From Oscillospiraceae bacterium (GTDB lineage: Bacteria; Bacillota; Clostridia; Oscillospirales; Ruminococcaceae), in the NCBI GenBank assembly GCA_029007035.1, contig JAQXHC010000044.1, positions 1-52,614 of the forward strand: 52,614 nucleotides of DNA, written 5' to 3'. A program made the position numbers and the translations under genes. Every line of letters starts with the position of its first letter. Position 1 is the stretch's first letter. The notes under the pieces were generated by a model that saw only the letters and a list, made by a program, of their open reading frames with translations, ran no database searches and was not told the origin of the DNA. Positions 9,874 to 18,870 of the stretch are shown here, one piece after another.

Positions 9874-10857
9874 TCAATATCCGTTGCAGTGAGCACGCTT
9901 AATTATATATGGATAGTCAATATAAGCATAGTCCAGATCGACATCGGTTGTGATTCCGTTGACTCTTCCGGTGCTGGAATACTGCCACATTCCGTAGGGT
10001 TTGCTGAAGTTCGGCGCGCTTACATTGAAATGAGCAACAAAGATATTATACTTATCAAGAACATTGCTGTAAACCTTTGTGTTTAAAAAGCTCGAATAGC
10101 TGTAAAGCGATACGTAATATCCCTTTTCCTGCATTCTTGAACAGAATGCGTCGATTATTGCAGAAACAGTTGCTGTACTCAGTTTTACCTGTGTCGGGTC
10201 TTCAATGTCGAAAACAAGGGGATACTCAAATTTATACCCTTTAATTACGGAATAGCAGGCTTCTGCCTCCTGATAAGCCTCCTCAACAGTAGTTGCATAG
10301 CTGTACCAGTACACTCCGCGCTGTATTCCTGCTTTCTCAGCATTTATCATATTAGTATCGAACATCGGGTCTTCCTGACTTGCAAGCTTTCCGTATCCGG
10401 CGCGGATTATTGCGTAATTCACTCCGTCAGCCTTAACCTTGTCCCAGTCGATTGTACTCTGCCATTTTGAAACATCGATACCGTATATTCCCATGCTCGC
10501 GTCAACCGGATTGTTCGGTTCGGCTGCCTGAGTTGTCTCAGTCGGTTTGGTTTGGGAAAGTGAATCCATATACGCATCATAGATGTCAAAAACATTAAAC
10601 TGCGGCTCTGTCACTACAGCCTCTGGAATAACAGGCTCTGCTGACGGAAGAGTCATACCCTCAGAGGTCGGTTCTGCTGAAATCAATGTTGTTTCCTCAG
10701 CTTCGGTGGTTTCCGATGCTATGTCTGTTACCGTCTGAACGCTTTCGGTGACAGCCGGAGTCTGTTCCTCAGCTGAAATCATGCCTGTTCCGAGAACATA
10801 TGTAACAGCCAGCGAACATGAAATCGCGGCGGCAAAAATCTTTCTTGTAAACATCAT
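9874..10857 (-). CDS. Secreted GH25 lysozyme-like muramidase
   Basis: The 327-residue product starts with a signal peptide (basic MMFTRK, hydrophobic core, likely cleavage near residue 29). A Thr/Glu/Pro-rich linker of about 90 residues follows, then a glycoside hydrolase family 25 domain from about residue 122 to the end. Family landmarks are YGIDVSKWQ at the domain start (Asp), IIRAGYG, GVYWYSYA and the acidic LVFDIED strand. GH25 enzymes cleave the muramic acid-glucosamine bond of peptidoglycan, so this would act outside the cell in wall turnover or competition. An AAGGAG site lies 8 bp before the ATG. It has its own promoter and an unusual leader hairpin (see repeat at 10877). Confidence 0.93.
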   Translation of the reverse strand: MMFTRKIFAAAISCSLAVTYVLGTGMISAEEQTPAVTESVQTVTDIASETTEAEETTLISAEPTSEGMTLPSAEPVIPEAVVTEPQFNVFDIYDAYMDSLSQTKPTETTQAAEPNNPVDASMGIYGIDVSKWQSTIDWDKVKADGVNYAIIRAGYGKLASQEDPMFDTNMINAEKAGIQRGVYWYSYATTVEEAYQEAEACYSVIKGYKFEYPLVFDIEDPTQVKLSTATVSAIIDAFCSRMQEKGYYVSLYSYSSFLNTKVYSNVLDKYNIFVAHFNVSAPNFSKPYGMWQYSSTGRVNGITTDVDLDYAYIDYPYIIKRAHCNGY

Positions 10858-10876
10858 TTTTCAAACTCCTTAAATA

Positions 10877-10902
10877 TTCGGCGAACAGAGGGATTCGCCG
10901 AA
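10877..10902 (-). repeat. Perfect inverted repeat in the GH25 leader
   Basis: TTCGGCGAA (10877-10885) and TTCGCCGAA (10894-10902) form a 9-bp perfect inverted repeat around an 8-nt loop. It lies between the promoter and the ribosome binding site, so it would form a hairpin in the untranslated leader or serve as a protein-binding site. There is no T tract. Confidence 0.7.
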
Positions 10903-10915
10903 ACAATATATTGAT

Positions 10916-10943
10916 ATTATACCATATTTTATAAAATTGTCAA
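10916..10943 (-). promoter_or_regulatory. Promoter of the GH25 gene
   Basis: On the minus strand TTGACA (10943-10938) and TATAAT (10921-10916) are separated by 16 bp, upstream of the leader hairpin. Confidence 0.85.
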
Positions 10944-11007
10944 GAGCAATAAGAATATTTTATATAAATATCAACAAAAATGTAATGTTTTAACTATTAG
11001 CCCATAT

Positions 11008-11036
11008 TTGACTTAAAAGCCGTAATATGGTATAAT
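11008..11036 (+). promoter_or_regulatory. Promoter of the pseudouridine synthase gene
   Basis: TTGACT (11008-11013), a 17-bp spacer and TATAAT (11031-11036), 35 bp before the start codon. Confidence 0.85.
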
Positions 11037-11071
11037 AATCGAAAGTTTATCCGTAGAAAGCAGGGTGAAAA

Positions 11072-12022
11072 ATGACAGAATTTACCATAAAGAAGAATGA
11101 CAGCGGTCAGAGAGTTGACAAATTTATTTCTAAGGCTCTCCCTGATATGCCGAAAAGTCTGATATATAAGCTGATCAGAAAAAAAGATATCAAGCTCAAC
11201 GGAAAACGATGTGAAATCTCTGACGTTCTGCGTGACGGAGATATTCTGAGAGTATATGCTCCTGCAGATTTTTCTACTAAAAAGACTGACATGGAATTTC
11301 TGAAAGCTCCGTCCGATATTGAAATTATATATGAGGATGAAAATATAATCGTCGTCAATAAGCCTGCCGGACTTGCAGCTCACAGCGGAAACGACCGCGA
11401 GTCCGATACGCTTGTTAATCGCATTAAACACTATCTTTACTTACGCGGAAGCTATGCTCCCGAGTCTGAAGCTTCCTTTGCCCCTGCGCTGTGTAGCCGT
11501 CTTGACAAAAATACCTGCGGTCTTGTAACTGCTGCAAAAAATGCCGCTGCTTTACGTGAAATGAACGCAGGTATCCGTGACGGCTTTGTAACAAAAATAT
11601 ACCATTGTGCAGCTGTCGGAGTCCCTGCTGAAAAAAACGGAATTCTTTCGGCATATCACTTTAAAATGTCAGAGGGAAATATTGTAAAAATCTCCGATTT
11701 CCCAAAAAATGATTATCGTCCCATAAAAACCGGATATAAGCTCCTTGCACAGTCAGACGGGCTCTCGCTCCTTGAAATTACGCTCTATACCGGCAGAACA
11801 CATCAGATCCGCGCTCATCTTTCGCATATCGGATTGCCGGTCCTCGGCGACCCGAAATATGGCTCGTCTGCTGCAAACAAAAGGTATGGTGTGCAGGTTC
11901 AGGCTCTTTGCGCATACAGACTCAGATTCAGTTTCAGTAAAGACTCTCCGCTTGAATATCTTAACGAAATATCAATTACCGCGCCGAAGCCTGGTTTTGA
12001 ACGTATTTTTATTGAAAAATAA
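11072..12022 (+). CDS. RluA-family ribosomal RNA pseudouridine synthase
   Basis: This enzyme isomerises uridine to pseudouridine in rRNA. The 316-residue product has an N-terminal S4 RNA-binding domain (about 10-75, with QRVDKFISKALP and IKLNGKR) and an RluA catalytic domain. The catalytic Asp is in CSRLDKNTCGL, followed by GRTHQIRAHL and GDPKYG. Length and order fit the RluC/RluD group; the exact uridine targets cannot be read from sequence. An AGGGTG site precedes the ATG. It has a separate promoter and is divergent from the GH25 gene. Confidence 0.95.
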   Translation: MTEFTIKKNDSGQRVDKFISKALPDMPKSLIYKLIRKKDIKLNGKRCEISDVLRDGDILRVYAPADFSTKKTDMEFLKAPSDIEIIYEDENIIVVNKPAGLAAHSGNDRESDTLVNRIKHYLYLRGSYAPESEASFAPALCSRLDKNTCGLVTAAKNAAALREMNAGIRDGFVTKIYHCAAVGVPAEKNGILSAYHFKMSEGNIVKISDFPKNDYRPIKTGYKLLAQSDGLSLLEITLYTGRTHQIRAHLSHIGLPVLGDPKYGSSAANKRYGVQVQALCAYRLRFSFSKDSPLEYLNEISITAPKPGFERIFIEK

Positions 12023-12032
12023 CCTATTTGTC

Positions 12033-12061
12033 TTGACTTCACTCCATTTAAATGTTAAAAT
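12033..12061 (+). promoter_or_regulatory. Promoter of thyX
   Basis: TTGACT (12033-12038), 17 bp and TAAAAT (12056-12061), about 50 bp before the thyX start. Confidence 0.7.
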
Positions 12062-12112
12062 AGAAAATGTGATACTCCGCATACTCTCTGCGGAATTTTC
12101 AGGAGGCTCTTT

Positions 12113-12883
12113 ATGAAAGTAATTCTGCTTGAACATACCCCCGAACCCGAAAAACTTATCGCAACAGCTGCAAAGCTCTGCTATTCAAGCAGCGATATCT
12201 CTTCACTCAGGGACGGTCTTACCGATGAAAAAGTCGGAAACTATATAAATATGCTCATGTCACTCGGTCACGAAAGTGTTTTCGAGCACGTATATTTCAC
12301 ATTTGGCATTGAAGGAATTTCACGTGCCTGCTCTCATCAGCTGGTCCGCCACAGAATTGCCTCTTACTCACAGAAAAGTCAGCGTTACGTTAGTGAGGAT
12401 GGCTTTGATTTCGTAACTCCGCCATCAATTTCCGATCTGCCCGAAGCAAAGGCTGAATTTGACAAACAGATGACCGCCGTCACCGAAACTTATTCAAAAA
12501 TCGCGGAGCTCCTTACAGAAGCTCACAGCCAGCGGCTTATATCGGAGGGAATTCCGGAAAAAGATGCCATTCAGAAAGCACGTAAACTCGCCAACGAAGA
12601 TGCACGTTTCGTTCTTCCAAATGCCTGCGAAACCAAGATTGTTGTAACTATGAATGTGCGCAGCCTGTTCAATTTTTTCAGACACCGCTGCTGTAACCGC
12701 GCCCAGTGGGAAATACGCGATGTTGCAAATGAAATGCTCAGGCTATGCCGTGAAACCGCTCCGAATGTTTTCGGCTGCGCCGGTCCCTCATGCGTAATGA
12801 CCGGAAAATGTCCCGAAGGCAAGATGACCTGCGGCAAAATCAACGAGGCCAAAGAATTTTTTTCAAATCTCGGAAGTAAATAA
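12113..12883 (+). CDS. thyX: Flavin-dependent thymidylate synthase
   Basis: ThyX makes dTMP from dUMP using methylene-tetrahydrofolate and reduced FAD. The 256-residue protein carries the ThyX signature RHRxxxxxxxS (R79-H80-R81 to S89, in RHRIASYSQKSQRY), the upstream SVFEHVYFTFGIEG and the C-terminal NVRSLFNFFRHRC. Length is typical. GGAGG lies about 8 bp before the ATG. It is distinct from classical ThyA. The folate enzymes at 14394 and 32218 belong to the same one-carbon pool. Confidence 0.97.
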   Translation: MKVILLEHTPEPEKLIATAAKLCYSSSDISSLRDGLTDEKVGNYINMLMSLGHESVFEHVYFTFGIEGISRACSHQLVRHRIASYSQKSQRYVSEDGFDFVTPPSISDLPEAKAEFDKQMTAVTETYSKIAELLTEAHSQRLISEGIPEKDAIQKARKLANEDARFVLPNACETKIVVTMNVRSLFNFFRHRCCNRAQWEIRDVANEMLRLCRETAPNVFGCAGPSCVMTGKCPEGKMTCGKINEAKEFFSNLGSK

Positions 12884-12954
12884 ATCTAATCTTAAATTGA
12901 TCAACAGATGTATCGGACCGTTGTTCGATTGAAAAACAGTATATTGGAGGTTAT

Positions 12955-13845
12955 ATGCTCGAATTCAGAGATATTGACATCTCGGATAAGGACAGAATTA
13001 ATTCTGCACTGAAGAAATCACTCTTTATGGGATGTGAATACTGCTTTGCCAATAACATGGCATGGAAACGACTTTCAGACACGAAAATTTCATTTTATAA
13101 GGACTTTTACATTTCCTGCGCCTTTAAAACCGGCGACGGTATCCCGTCCTTTACGTTTCCGTCAGGATATGGCAGCTATAAAGACCTGATCTCCGAGCTG
13201 AAACGATTTACGGATAATATGGGCGTTCCGCTCAGATTTACCGGAGTAACAGACGCGCTCCTTCCAGTGTTCAACGAGCTTTACGAAGGACGTTTTATCT
13301 GTGAGAATAACCGTGATGATTCTGACTATATTTACAATTCGGAGGATTTAATTACACTCCCCGGAAAAAAATATCATCAGAAGCGAAATCATCTTGCAAG
13401 ATTTCATGAACTTGACTACACATATTCGCCTATCACCGAAAATGACATTGATGATTGTATCACATTTCTCGTTCACACATACAACGCCAAAACAAGTGAC
13501 AACAAACAATCATTTATCGCCGAACAGTATGCTATAAATACCTTTTTCACCTATTTCCGCGAGCTTGATCTCTGCGGAGGAATCATCCGTATCGACGGTG
13601 AGCCTGCGGCGGTTACGTTGGGCGAAGGCGGATTCGGAGATGTTTTTTACGTCCATATCGAAAAAGCAGATACACAGTTCAGTGGAATATATGCCGGGAT
13701 AAACAATCTTTTCGCAAAACAGTCCGCTGAAAAATACAAATATATCAATCGTGAAGAAGACCTCGGAATTGAGGGCCTGAGAAAATCAAAGCTTTCCTAC
13801 AAGCCGGCATTTCTTCTGAATAAATACACAGTCACATTCAAATAA
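12955..13845 (+). CDS. DUF2156 / phosphatidylglycerol lysyltransferase C-domain-like protein
   Basis: The 296-residue soluble protein resembles the acyltransferase-like domain found at the C-terminus of lysyl-phosphatidylglycerol synthases (DUF2156), here without the membrane flippase part. Features seen are the basic LPGKKYHQKRNHLARF stretch near the middle and the strand-rich GGIIRIDGEPAAVTLGEG region typical of a GNAT-like fold. The substrate is unknown; stand-alone relatives have been linked to aminoacyl or peptidyl transfer. TTGGAGG precedes the ATG. It leads the cluster that continues with the DJ-1, folate, mltG and U32 genes, only 13 bp from the next gene. Confidence 0.8.
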   Translation: MLEFRDIDISDKDRINSALKKSLFMGCEYCFANNMAWKRLSDTKISFYKDFYISCAFKTGDGIPSFTFPSGYGSYKDLISELKRFTDNMGVPLRFTGVTDALLPVFNELYEGRFICENNRDDSDYIYNSEDLITLPGKKYHQKRNHLARFHELDYTYSPITENDIDDCITFLVHTYNAKTSDNKQSFIAEQYAINTFFTYFRELDLCGGIIRIDGEPAAVTLGEGGFGDVFYVHIEKADTQFSGIYAGINNLFAKQSAEKYKYINREEDLGIEGLRKSKLSYKPAFLLNKYTVTFK

Positions 13846-13858
13846 AACGGAGGTTATT

Positions 13859-14401
13859 ATGATTTACGTCTATCTTGCAAAGGGCTTCGAGGAAACCGAA
13901 GCAATCACACCTATCGACCTGCTCAGAAGATGTGGCAGGGACGTTATTACCGTCGGCGTAGGCGATAATATTATTGTCGGTTCACATGATATACCTGTTG
14001 TTACCGATACAATCGCTCAGGAGGCTCCCCTTACTGACGAGCTTGAAATGATAGTTCTCCCCGGAGGTATGCCGGGCACACTTAACCTTGAGAAAAATCC
14101 CTATGTTCAGGCAGCGATCGACTACTGTTCCGAAAACGGAAAGTTTATCGGCGCTATCTGTGCAGCTCCGTCGATTCTTGGTCATAAGGGATTGCTTAAA
14201 GGTAAAAAGGCTGTGTGCTATGAGGGCTTCGAATCTCAGCTTGAGGGAGCAGAGATAGGCAGTGAACCGGTTGTCCGCGACGGAAATATTATAACCTCAA
14301 GAGGTGCAGGAACAGCTGTGGATTTCGGATTAAAGCTCGTTGAAGCTCTTCTCTCTGAGAACGAAAGTGAACGGCTGAGAAAGGCTATTCTCTGTGACTG
14401 A
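13859..14401 (+). CDS. DJ-1/PfpI family protein
   Basis: The 180-residue protein has the DJ-1/ThiJ flavodoxin-like fold. The nucleophile elbow Cys is in GAICAAPS (near residue 100), an acidic residue stands near position 15 in GFEETEAITP, and VLPGGMPG comes before the elbow. Relatives act as glyoxalases or deglycases or as redox-stress proteins; which applies is undecided. CGGAGG precedes the ATG. Its last 8 bp overlap the start of the cyclo-ligase gene, so the two are translationally coupled. Confidence 0.92.
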   Translation: MIYVYLAKGFEETEAITPIDLLRRCGRDVITVGVGDNIIVGSHDIPVVTDTIAQEAPLTDELEMIVLPGGMPGTLNLEKNPYVQAAIDYCSENGKFIGAICAAPSILGHKGLLKGKKAVCYEGFESQLEGAEIGSEPVVRDGNIITSRGAGTAVDFGLKLVEALLSENESERLRKAILCD

Positions 14402-14966
14402 ATTTATCGACAAAAAATCTGCAAGGAAATATTATTCCAAGCTCAGGGAAAATGTCCCGGACCGTCTTGATAAGGAAGCTGCTGCAGCTGAGCGGATGCT
14501 TTCCTCCGATTATGTCAGGAATGCCGATGCCGTACTGATTTTTCGCTCTGTCGGTTCGGAGATTTCAACCCTAAGCATAACAGATGCACTGCTCAAAACA
14601 GGAAAGCCGGTAGCTCTGCCGCGATGTCAGAGCGAAGGAACAATGACATTTCACCTTATTGATTCGCCAGATGACCTTATAAAAGGAAAATATGGCATTC
14701 CGGAACCACAGGAGCATTTACCTCAGCCGACAGTTACGGACAAAACCCTTTGCATTGTTCCTGCCCTTGCCTTTACGGAAAGTGGTCATCGTCTCGGCTA
14801 CGGCGGAGGATATTATGACCGATTCATTGCTGCGAATCCGCAGGCTTTATATGTTGGGTTCGGCTTCGATGAGTTTATCTCCGAACAGCTTCCGCTGGAT
14901 AAATTCGACAGACGCATAAACGCTATAATTACAGATAGAAGGATGGTGTTCTGCAGTGCAGAATAA
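14394..14966 (+). CDS. 5-formyltetrahydrofolate cyclo-ligase
   Basis: This enzyme converts 5-formyl-THF to methenyl-THF with ATP, returning storage folate to the one-carbon pool. The 190-residue protein shows the family's ATP/phosphate motif RLGYGGGYYDRF near residue 137 and an N-terminal KKSARKYY segment. It starts at GTG 14394 inside the end of the DJ-1 gene and ends 11 bp inside mltG, so three genes are stacked by overlap. No strong ribosome binding site is visible, which fits translational coupling. Confidence 0.94.
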   Translation: MTEFIDKKSARKYYSKLRENVPDRLDKEAAAAERMLSSDYVRNADAVLIFRSVGSEISTLSITDALLKTGKPVALPRCQSEGTMTFHLIDSPDDLIKGKYGIPEPQEHLPQPTVTDKTLCIVPALAFTESGHRLGYGGGYYDRFIAANPQALYVGFGFDEFISEQLPLDKFDRRINAIITDRRMVFCSAE

Positions 14967-16341
14967 CGATAACGATATAATAAACAGTATTCTCGACGAG
15001 TTCGATTCGAAAAAAAAGAATCAGGAAGAACTTAACACTCCTCAAGCGGAGTCATCTGTTCCTAAGATTAACGAATCAGAACCGAAACCAGAAGATACAG
15101 AAAAAAAAGCTCCGCAAAGAGAGAAACCTGATGCCCCGATGATTCGTCGGCGTCCGGAAGCCCCAAAGCCTGTATCTTCCGGCACAAAAAAGAAAAAGAA
15201 GAAAAAGAAAAAAAGAAAAGGAAGCCGACTCCCCGGCGTTCTGATTCTAACAACTTTTATTTTTGCAGTATCTATCTGCCTCTCGCTGGTAATTATCGCC
15301 TATGGAAAGGATATGCTCGGAATCGGCAAAAGTGAGAACACTCAGCTGATAGAGATCGAAGAAGGAGCTACAACCGAGGAAATCGCCAATATGCTCGAGG
15401 AACGAGGAATAATCAGATCTCCGGAATTTTTCATGCTTTTCTCACGCCTCAGCGGCAAAGACAATCAATATATCGCAGGCGAACATTTTATCAGACCAAA
15501 TATGGCTTACGAAACAATTATCACGGAGCTTACCTCTGTTGAAAGTGCAGCCAAGGAGTCTGTTGAGGTAACGTTCCCTGAGGGAATTACACTCTATGAC
15601 GCCGCCGTTATCCTTGATGAGGAAGGAATCTGCTCTATTGATGATTTCCTTTTCAACTTCAATGCGGGCGGTCTCGGCTTTGACTTTGAAAACAGAATCA
15701 CATCAAGCTCAAACCTGAAATTCTATCGTATGGAGGGATACTTGTTCCCGGATACATACTTCTTCTACAAAGATATGGAACCGGAACAGGTTTGTCAGAA
15801 AATCTACCTCAATTTCAACAACAAGCTTGGCAGCTCCGCTGAATTTAACGGAAAAACCTACGAAAACCGATATCAGCGTATGGAGGAGCTTAATCTCACC
15901 CTCGACCAGCTTATTACATTTGCATCTATTGTTCAGAAAGAAGCTGCCACCGAGGAATCCATGACTGTTGTTGCATCGGTATTCTGGAACAGACTTAATC
16001 ACAAGGATGAATTTCCGCTTCTCCAGTCCGATCCGACACGTCTCTATGCTGAAAATGTGATCAAACCCCATATGGCCGTTTATGACCAGGACATGATCGA
16101 TGCCTATAACACTTACGCAGGCGCAGGACTGCCTCCCGGAGCAATTTGCAACCCCGGAATTGAGGCTATCGACGCAGTTCTTACCAATTACGAAAGTACC
16201 TACTACTTCTTCTATGCCAATGTAAATACCGGTCAGACATACTATGCCAATACACTTGAGGAACATGAAAATAATCAGGAAATGGTAAAGCAGCAGATTG
16301 CAGATGCTGAGGCAGCTTCGGAGGGCAAAGACAATGAATAA
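14956..16341 (+). CDS. mltG: Endolytic murein transglycosylase MltG
   Basis: MltG (YceG) cuts nascent glycan strands at the outer membrane face and so limits peptidoglycan chain length. The 461-residue protein has a disordered acidic/Pro-rich cytoplasmic N-terminus, a run of Lys (about 78-88) next to a transmembrane helix (about 92-116), a LysM-like region, and the YceG domain. That domain carries EGYLFPDTYFF, the catalytic Glu in IVQKEAA, and LQSDPTRLYAE. It starts at GTG 14956 with AAGGATGG upstream. The N-terminal cytoplasmic tail is longer than in E. coli, as is usual in Firmicutes. Its stop overlaps the U32 start by 8 bp. Confidence 0.95.
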   Translation: MQNNDNDIINSILDEFDSKKKNQEELNTPQAESSVPKINESEPKPEDTEKKAPQREKPDAPMIRRRPEAPKPVSSGTKKKKKKKKKRKGSRLPGVLILTTFIFAVSICLSLVIIAYGKDMLGIGKSENTQLIEIEEGATTEEIANMLEERGIIRSPEFFMLFSRLSGKDNQYIAGEHFIRPNMAYETIITELTSVESAAKESVEVTFPEGITLYDAAVILDEEGICSIDDFLFNFNAGGLGFDFENRITSSSNLKFYRMEGYLFPDTYFFYKDMEPEQVCQKIYLNFNNKLGSSAEFNGKTYENRYQRMEELNLTLDQLITFASIVQKEAATEESMTVVASVFWNRLNHKDEFPLLQSDPTRLYAENVIKPHMAVYDQDMIDAYNTYAGAGLPPGAICNPGIEAIDAVLTNYESTYYFFYANVNTGQTYYANTLEEHENNQEMVKQQIADAEAASEGKDNE

Positions 16342-17548
16342 ACCCGAGGTTCTCGCTCCGGCAGGCGATGAGGAACGCTTTGATGCCGCATTGAACTACG
16401 GTGCAGACGCCGTCTACCTCGGCAGAAAGCAGTTCGGTATGCGCTCATCTCCTACGAATTTTGAGTTTGAACAGCTGAAAAATGCCGTTGATAAAGCTCA
16501 CAGACGCGGTGTTAAGGTCTATCTTACGTGCAATACCCTGCCGCGTAATAACGAACTTCCGTTTTTTGAAAGGTTCGTCCGTGAGGCCGAGGAAGCTGAT
16601 GTCGATGCGCTTATTGTTGCCGACATCGGTCTTCTGGCTCTTATTAAAAAGTATGCTCCCGATATGGAAATCCATATTTCAACGCAGACCGGCATCGTAA
16701 ACTATGCTACAGCCCGTGAACTTTATAATATGGGGGCAAAGCGAATTGTTCTCGCAAGGGAGCTTAGTCTCGATGAAATCGCAGAAATACGCGCCAAAAC
16801 ATCGCCCGATCTTGATATTGAGGCATTCGTGCATGGAGCAATGTGCGTTTCATTTTCTGGAAGATGTCTGCTGTCGCAATACCTTGTCAACCGAGACCCG
16901 AACAGAGGCGAATGCGCTCAGCCATGCCGCTGGGGTTATCATCTTGTGGAAGAAAAGCGTCCGGGACAGTATTTTCCTGTTTTCGAGGATGAAAAAGGCA
17001 CATATATTCTCAATGCCAAAGATCTCTGTATGATCGACCATATTGACAAGCTTGCTGATGCAGGAGTCACAAGCCTTAAAATCGAGGGCAGAGCAAAGTC
17101 TGCATATTACGTTGCCGTAGTAACCAATGCCTATCGTTTGGCTGTAGATGAATACTACAGGAATCCTGACTCATTCAAACTTCCAAAATGGATTCACGAT
17201 GAGGTTTTCAAGGTAAGCCACCGTAAATATTGCACCGGCTTTTTCTTCGGAACTCCCGACGAGTCGCAATATTACGAAAACAGTGGATATATCAGGAACT
17301 ACGATGTTGTCGCCGTAGTTGAAAAATGTGAAAACGGCACGGTTTACTGCACTCAGCGCAACCGCTTTTTCCTCGGAGACGAGCTCGAAATTCTTGCTCC
17401 GTCGATGAAGCCTGTAACACTTACTCCGGATAAGCTCTACGACGAAAATGAAATGGAGCTTGAAACAGTAAATCATGCCATGATGAAATTTTCATTCAAA
17501 TCTGATCTGGTTTTCCCCTCCGGTTCGGTAATCAGACATCAGACATAA
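16334..17548 (+). CDS. Peptidase U32 family protein (TrhP/RlhA-like)
   Basis: The 404-residue protein begins with the family's PEVLAPAGD and GADAVYLG and carries the U32 signature EAFVHGAMCVSFSGRC, followed by SQYLVNRDPNRGECAQPCRW. Those four conserved Cys are likely metal or cluster ligands. Characterised relatives hydroxylate tRNA wobble uridine or 23S rRNA rather than acting as peptidases, so I would not assume proteolysis. The start at 16334 overlaps the mltG stop and has GGAGGG 8 bp upstream; a longer frame to 16298 lies wholly inside mltG. Confidence 0.92.
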   Translation: MNKPEVLAPAGDEERFDAALNYGADAVYLGRKQFGMRSSPTNFEFEQLKNAVDKAHRRGVKVYLTCNTLPRNNELPFFERFVREAEEADVDALIVADIGLLALIKKYAPDMEIHISTQTGIVNYATARELYNMGAKRIVLARELSLDEIAEIRAKTSPDLDIEAFVHGAMCVSFSGRCLLSQYLVNRDPNRGECAQPCRWGYHLVEEKRPGQYFPVFEDEKGTYILNAKDLCMIDHIDKLADAGVTSLKIEGRAKSAYYVAVVTNAYRLAVDEYYRNPDSFKLPKWIHDEVFKVSHRKYCTGFFFGTPDESQYYENSGYIRNYDVVAVVEKCENGTVYCTQRNRFFLGDELEILAPSMKPVTLTPDKLYDENEMELETVNHAMMKFSFKSDLVFPSGSVIRHQT

Positions 17549-17561
17549 CGAAAGGAAATGT

Positions 17562-18809
17562 ATGTACGAAAATGTAAAGGAACAGCGTCCTGTAAAGGCT
17601 GTCCTTGCCTGTGTTGACACAGGAGAATTTGATGCAGAAGTCTCTATAAATGAACTTTCAGAGCTTGCTGTCTCCGCTGATGCAGAGGTGGTCGGAACAG
17701 TGATTCAGAAAAGAACTTCATATGATTCCGCGCTATGTATGGGACTTGGCAGACTGGAGGAGCTTAAAGAACAGCTTGATTCTCTTGAAGCCGAGCTTGT
17801 AATATTCGACCATGAGCTGAGCGGAATACAGGTGCGTAACATTGAAAATGTACTTGAAGTCCGCGTAATTGACCGTACGACGCTGATTCTCGATATTTTT
17901 GCACTCCGCGCAAGAACTCGCGAGGGAAAATTGCAGGTTGAACTTGCTCAGCAGAAATACAGGCTTCCGCGCCTTACCGGTCTTGGAACTTCTCTTTCCC
18001 GTCTCGGAGGCGGAATCGGAACAAGAGGTCCCGGCGAAACTAAGCTTGAAACCGATAAAAGGCATATTCGCAAGCGAATTTCTTACCTCGAAAAAGAGCT
18101 TGACGAGCTGAAAAAACACCGAAGTTTTTCCCGTTCGCGCCGAAAAAAGGATGGCGTTCTCTGCGCTGCCATTGTCGGATATACAAATGTAGGTAAATCG
18201 ACTTTGCTCAACGCGCTGACCGAAGCAGGCGTTCTCGCCGAAAATAAGCTCTTTGCGACTCTTGACATTACGTCACGTTCAATCGAGCTTCCAGACGGTC
18301 GGAACGTTATGCTTATAGACACCGTCGGACTGATCCGCAGGCTTCCCCATAATCTCGTAGAGGCGTTCAAATCGACCCTCGAGGAAGCCGCCTCCGCTGA
18401 TATTATTCTCAATGTTCAGGATTTGTCCTCTCCGGAGCGCGAGGAACAGGCTTCCGTGACAAGAACACTCCTTTCGGAGCTTGGCTGTGACGGAATTCCT
18501 CAGCTCAATGTAATGAACAAACTCGATTCGGCAATCGACTCTGAAACCGTTTTTGAAGACGATTCAACTGTTTTCATAAGTGCAAAGGAGCATATAGGAT
18601 TTGACCGTCTTCTTGAAAAAATTTCAGCAATGCTGCCGGAAACAGCAAGGCGAATGAATCTGCTTGTCCCCTATGACCAATCAGCATTTATCGGCAGGAT
18701 CCGTTCAGAAGGGAAAATTTTCTCAGAGGAATACACGGAAAAAGGTACGCTTATTGACGCTCTTGTGGATATAAAGCTTGTAAGTAAAGCTTCAGAATTT
18801 CAATTATAA
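17562..18809 (+). CDS. hflX: GTPase HflX
   Basis: HflX is a ribosome-associated GTPase that splits stalled 70S ribosomes. The 415-residue product has the N-terminal HflX domain with the glycine-rich GTRGPGETKLETDKR linker and a coiled coil after it (about 165-200). The G domain has G1 GYTNVGKST, G3 DTVGLI and G4 MNKLD. AAAGGAAATG precedes the start, 13 bp after the U32 gene. It closes the 12955-18809 cluster, ending at a strong terminator. Confidence 0.96.
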   Translation: MYENVKEQRPVKAVLACVDTGEFDAEVSINELSELAVSADAEVVGTVIQKRTSYDSALCMGLGRLEELKEQLDSLEAELVIFDHELSGIQVRNIENVLEVRVIDRTTLILDIFALRARTREGKLQVELAQQKYRLPRLTGLGTSLSRLGGGIGTRGPGETKLETDKRHIRKRISYLEKELDELKKHRSFSRSRRKKDGVLCAAIVGYTNVGKSTLLNALTEAGVLAENKLFATLDITSRSIELPDGRNVMLIDTVGLIRRLPHNLVEAFKSTLEEAASADIILNVQDLSSPEREEQASVTRTLLSELGCDGIPQLNVMNKLDSAIDSETVFEDDSTVFISAKEHIGFDRLLEKISAMLPETARRMNLLVPYDQSAFIGRIRSEGKIFSEEYTEKGTLIDALVDIKLVSKASEFQL

Positions 18810-18813
18810 AAAC

Positions 18814-18857
18814 AAGCCGTTCGGACATCATTTCCTCCCGAACGGCTTTTTCTTTTT
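18814..18857 (+). terminator. Terminator after hflX
   Basis: A perfect 11-bp stem (18814-18824 with 18838-18848) is followed by TTTTTCTTTTT. Confidence 0.92.
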
Positions 18858-18870
18858 ATTATTTTATAAA

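Noticed and set aside
10877-10902. Leader stem of the GH25 gene as a terminator or riboswitch
   Set aside because: No T tract and too small for a known riboswitch class; listed only as an inverted repeat.
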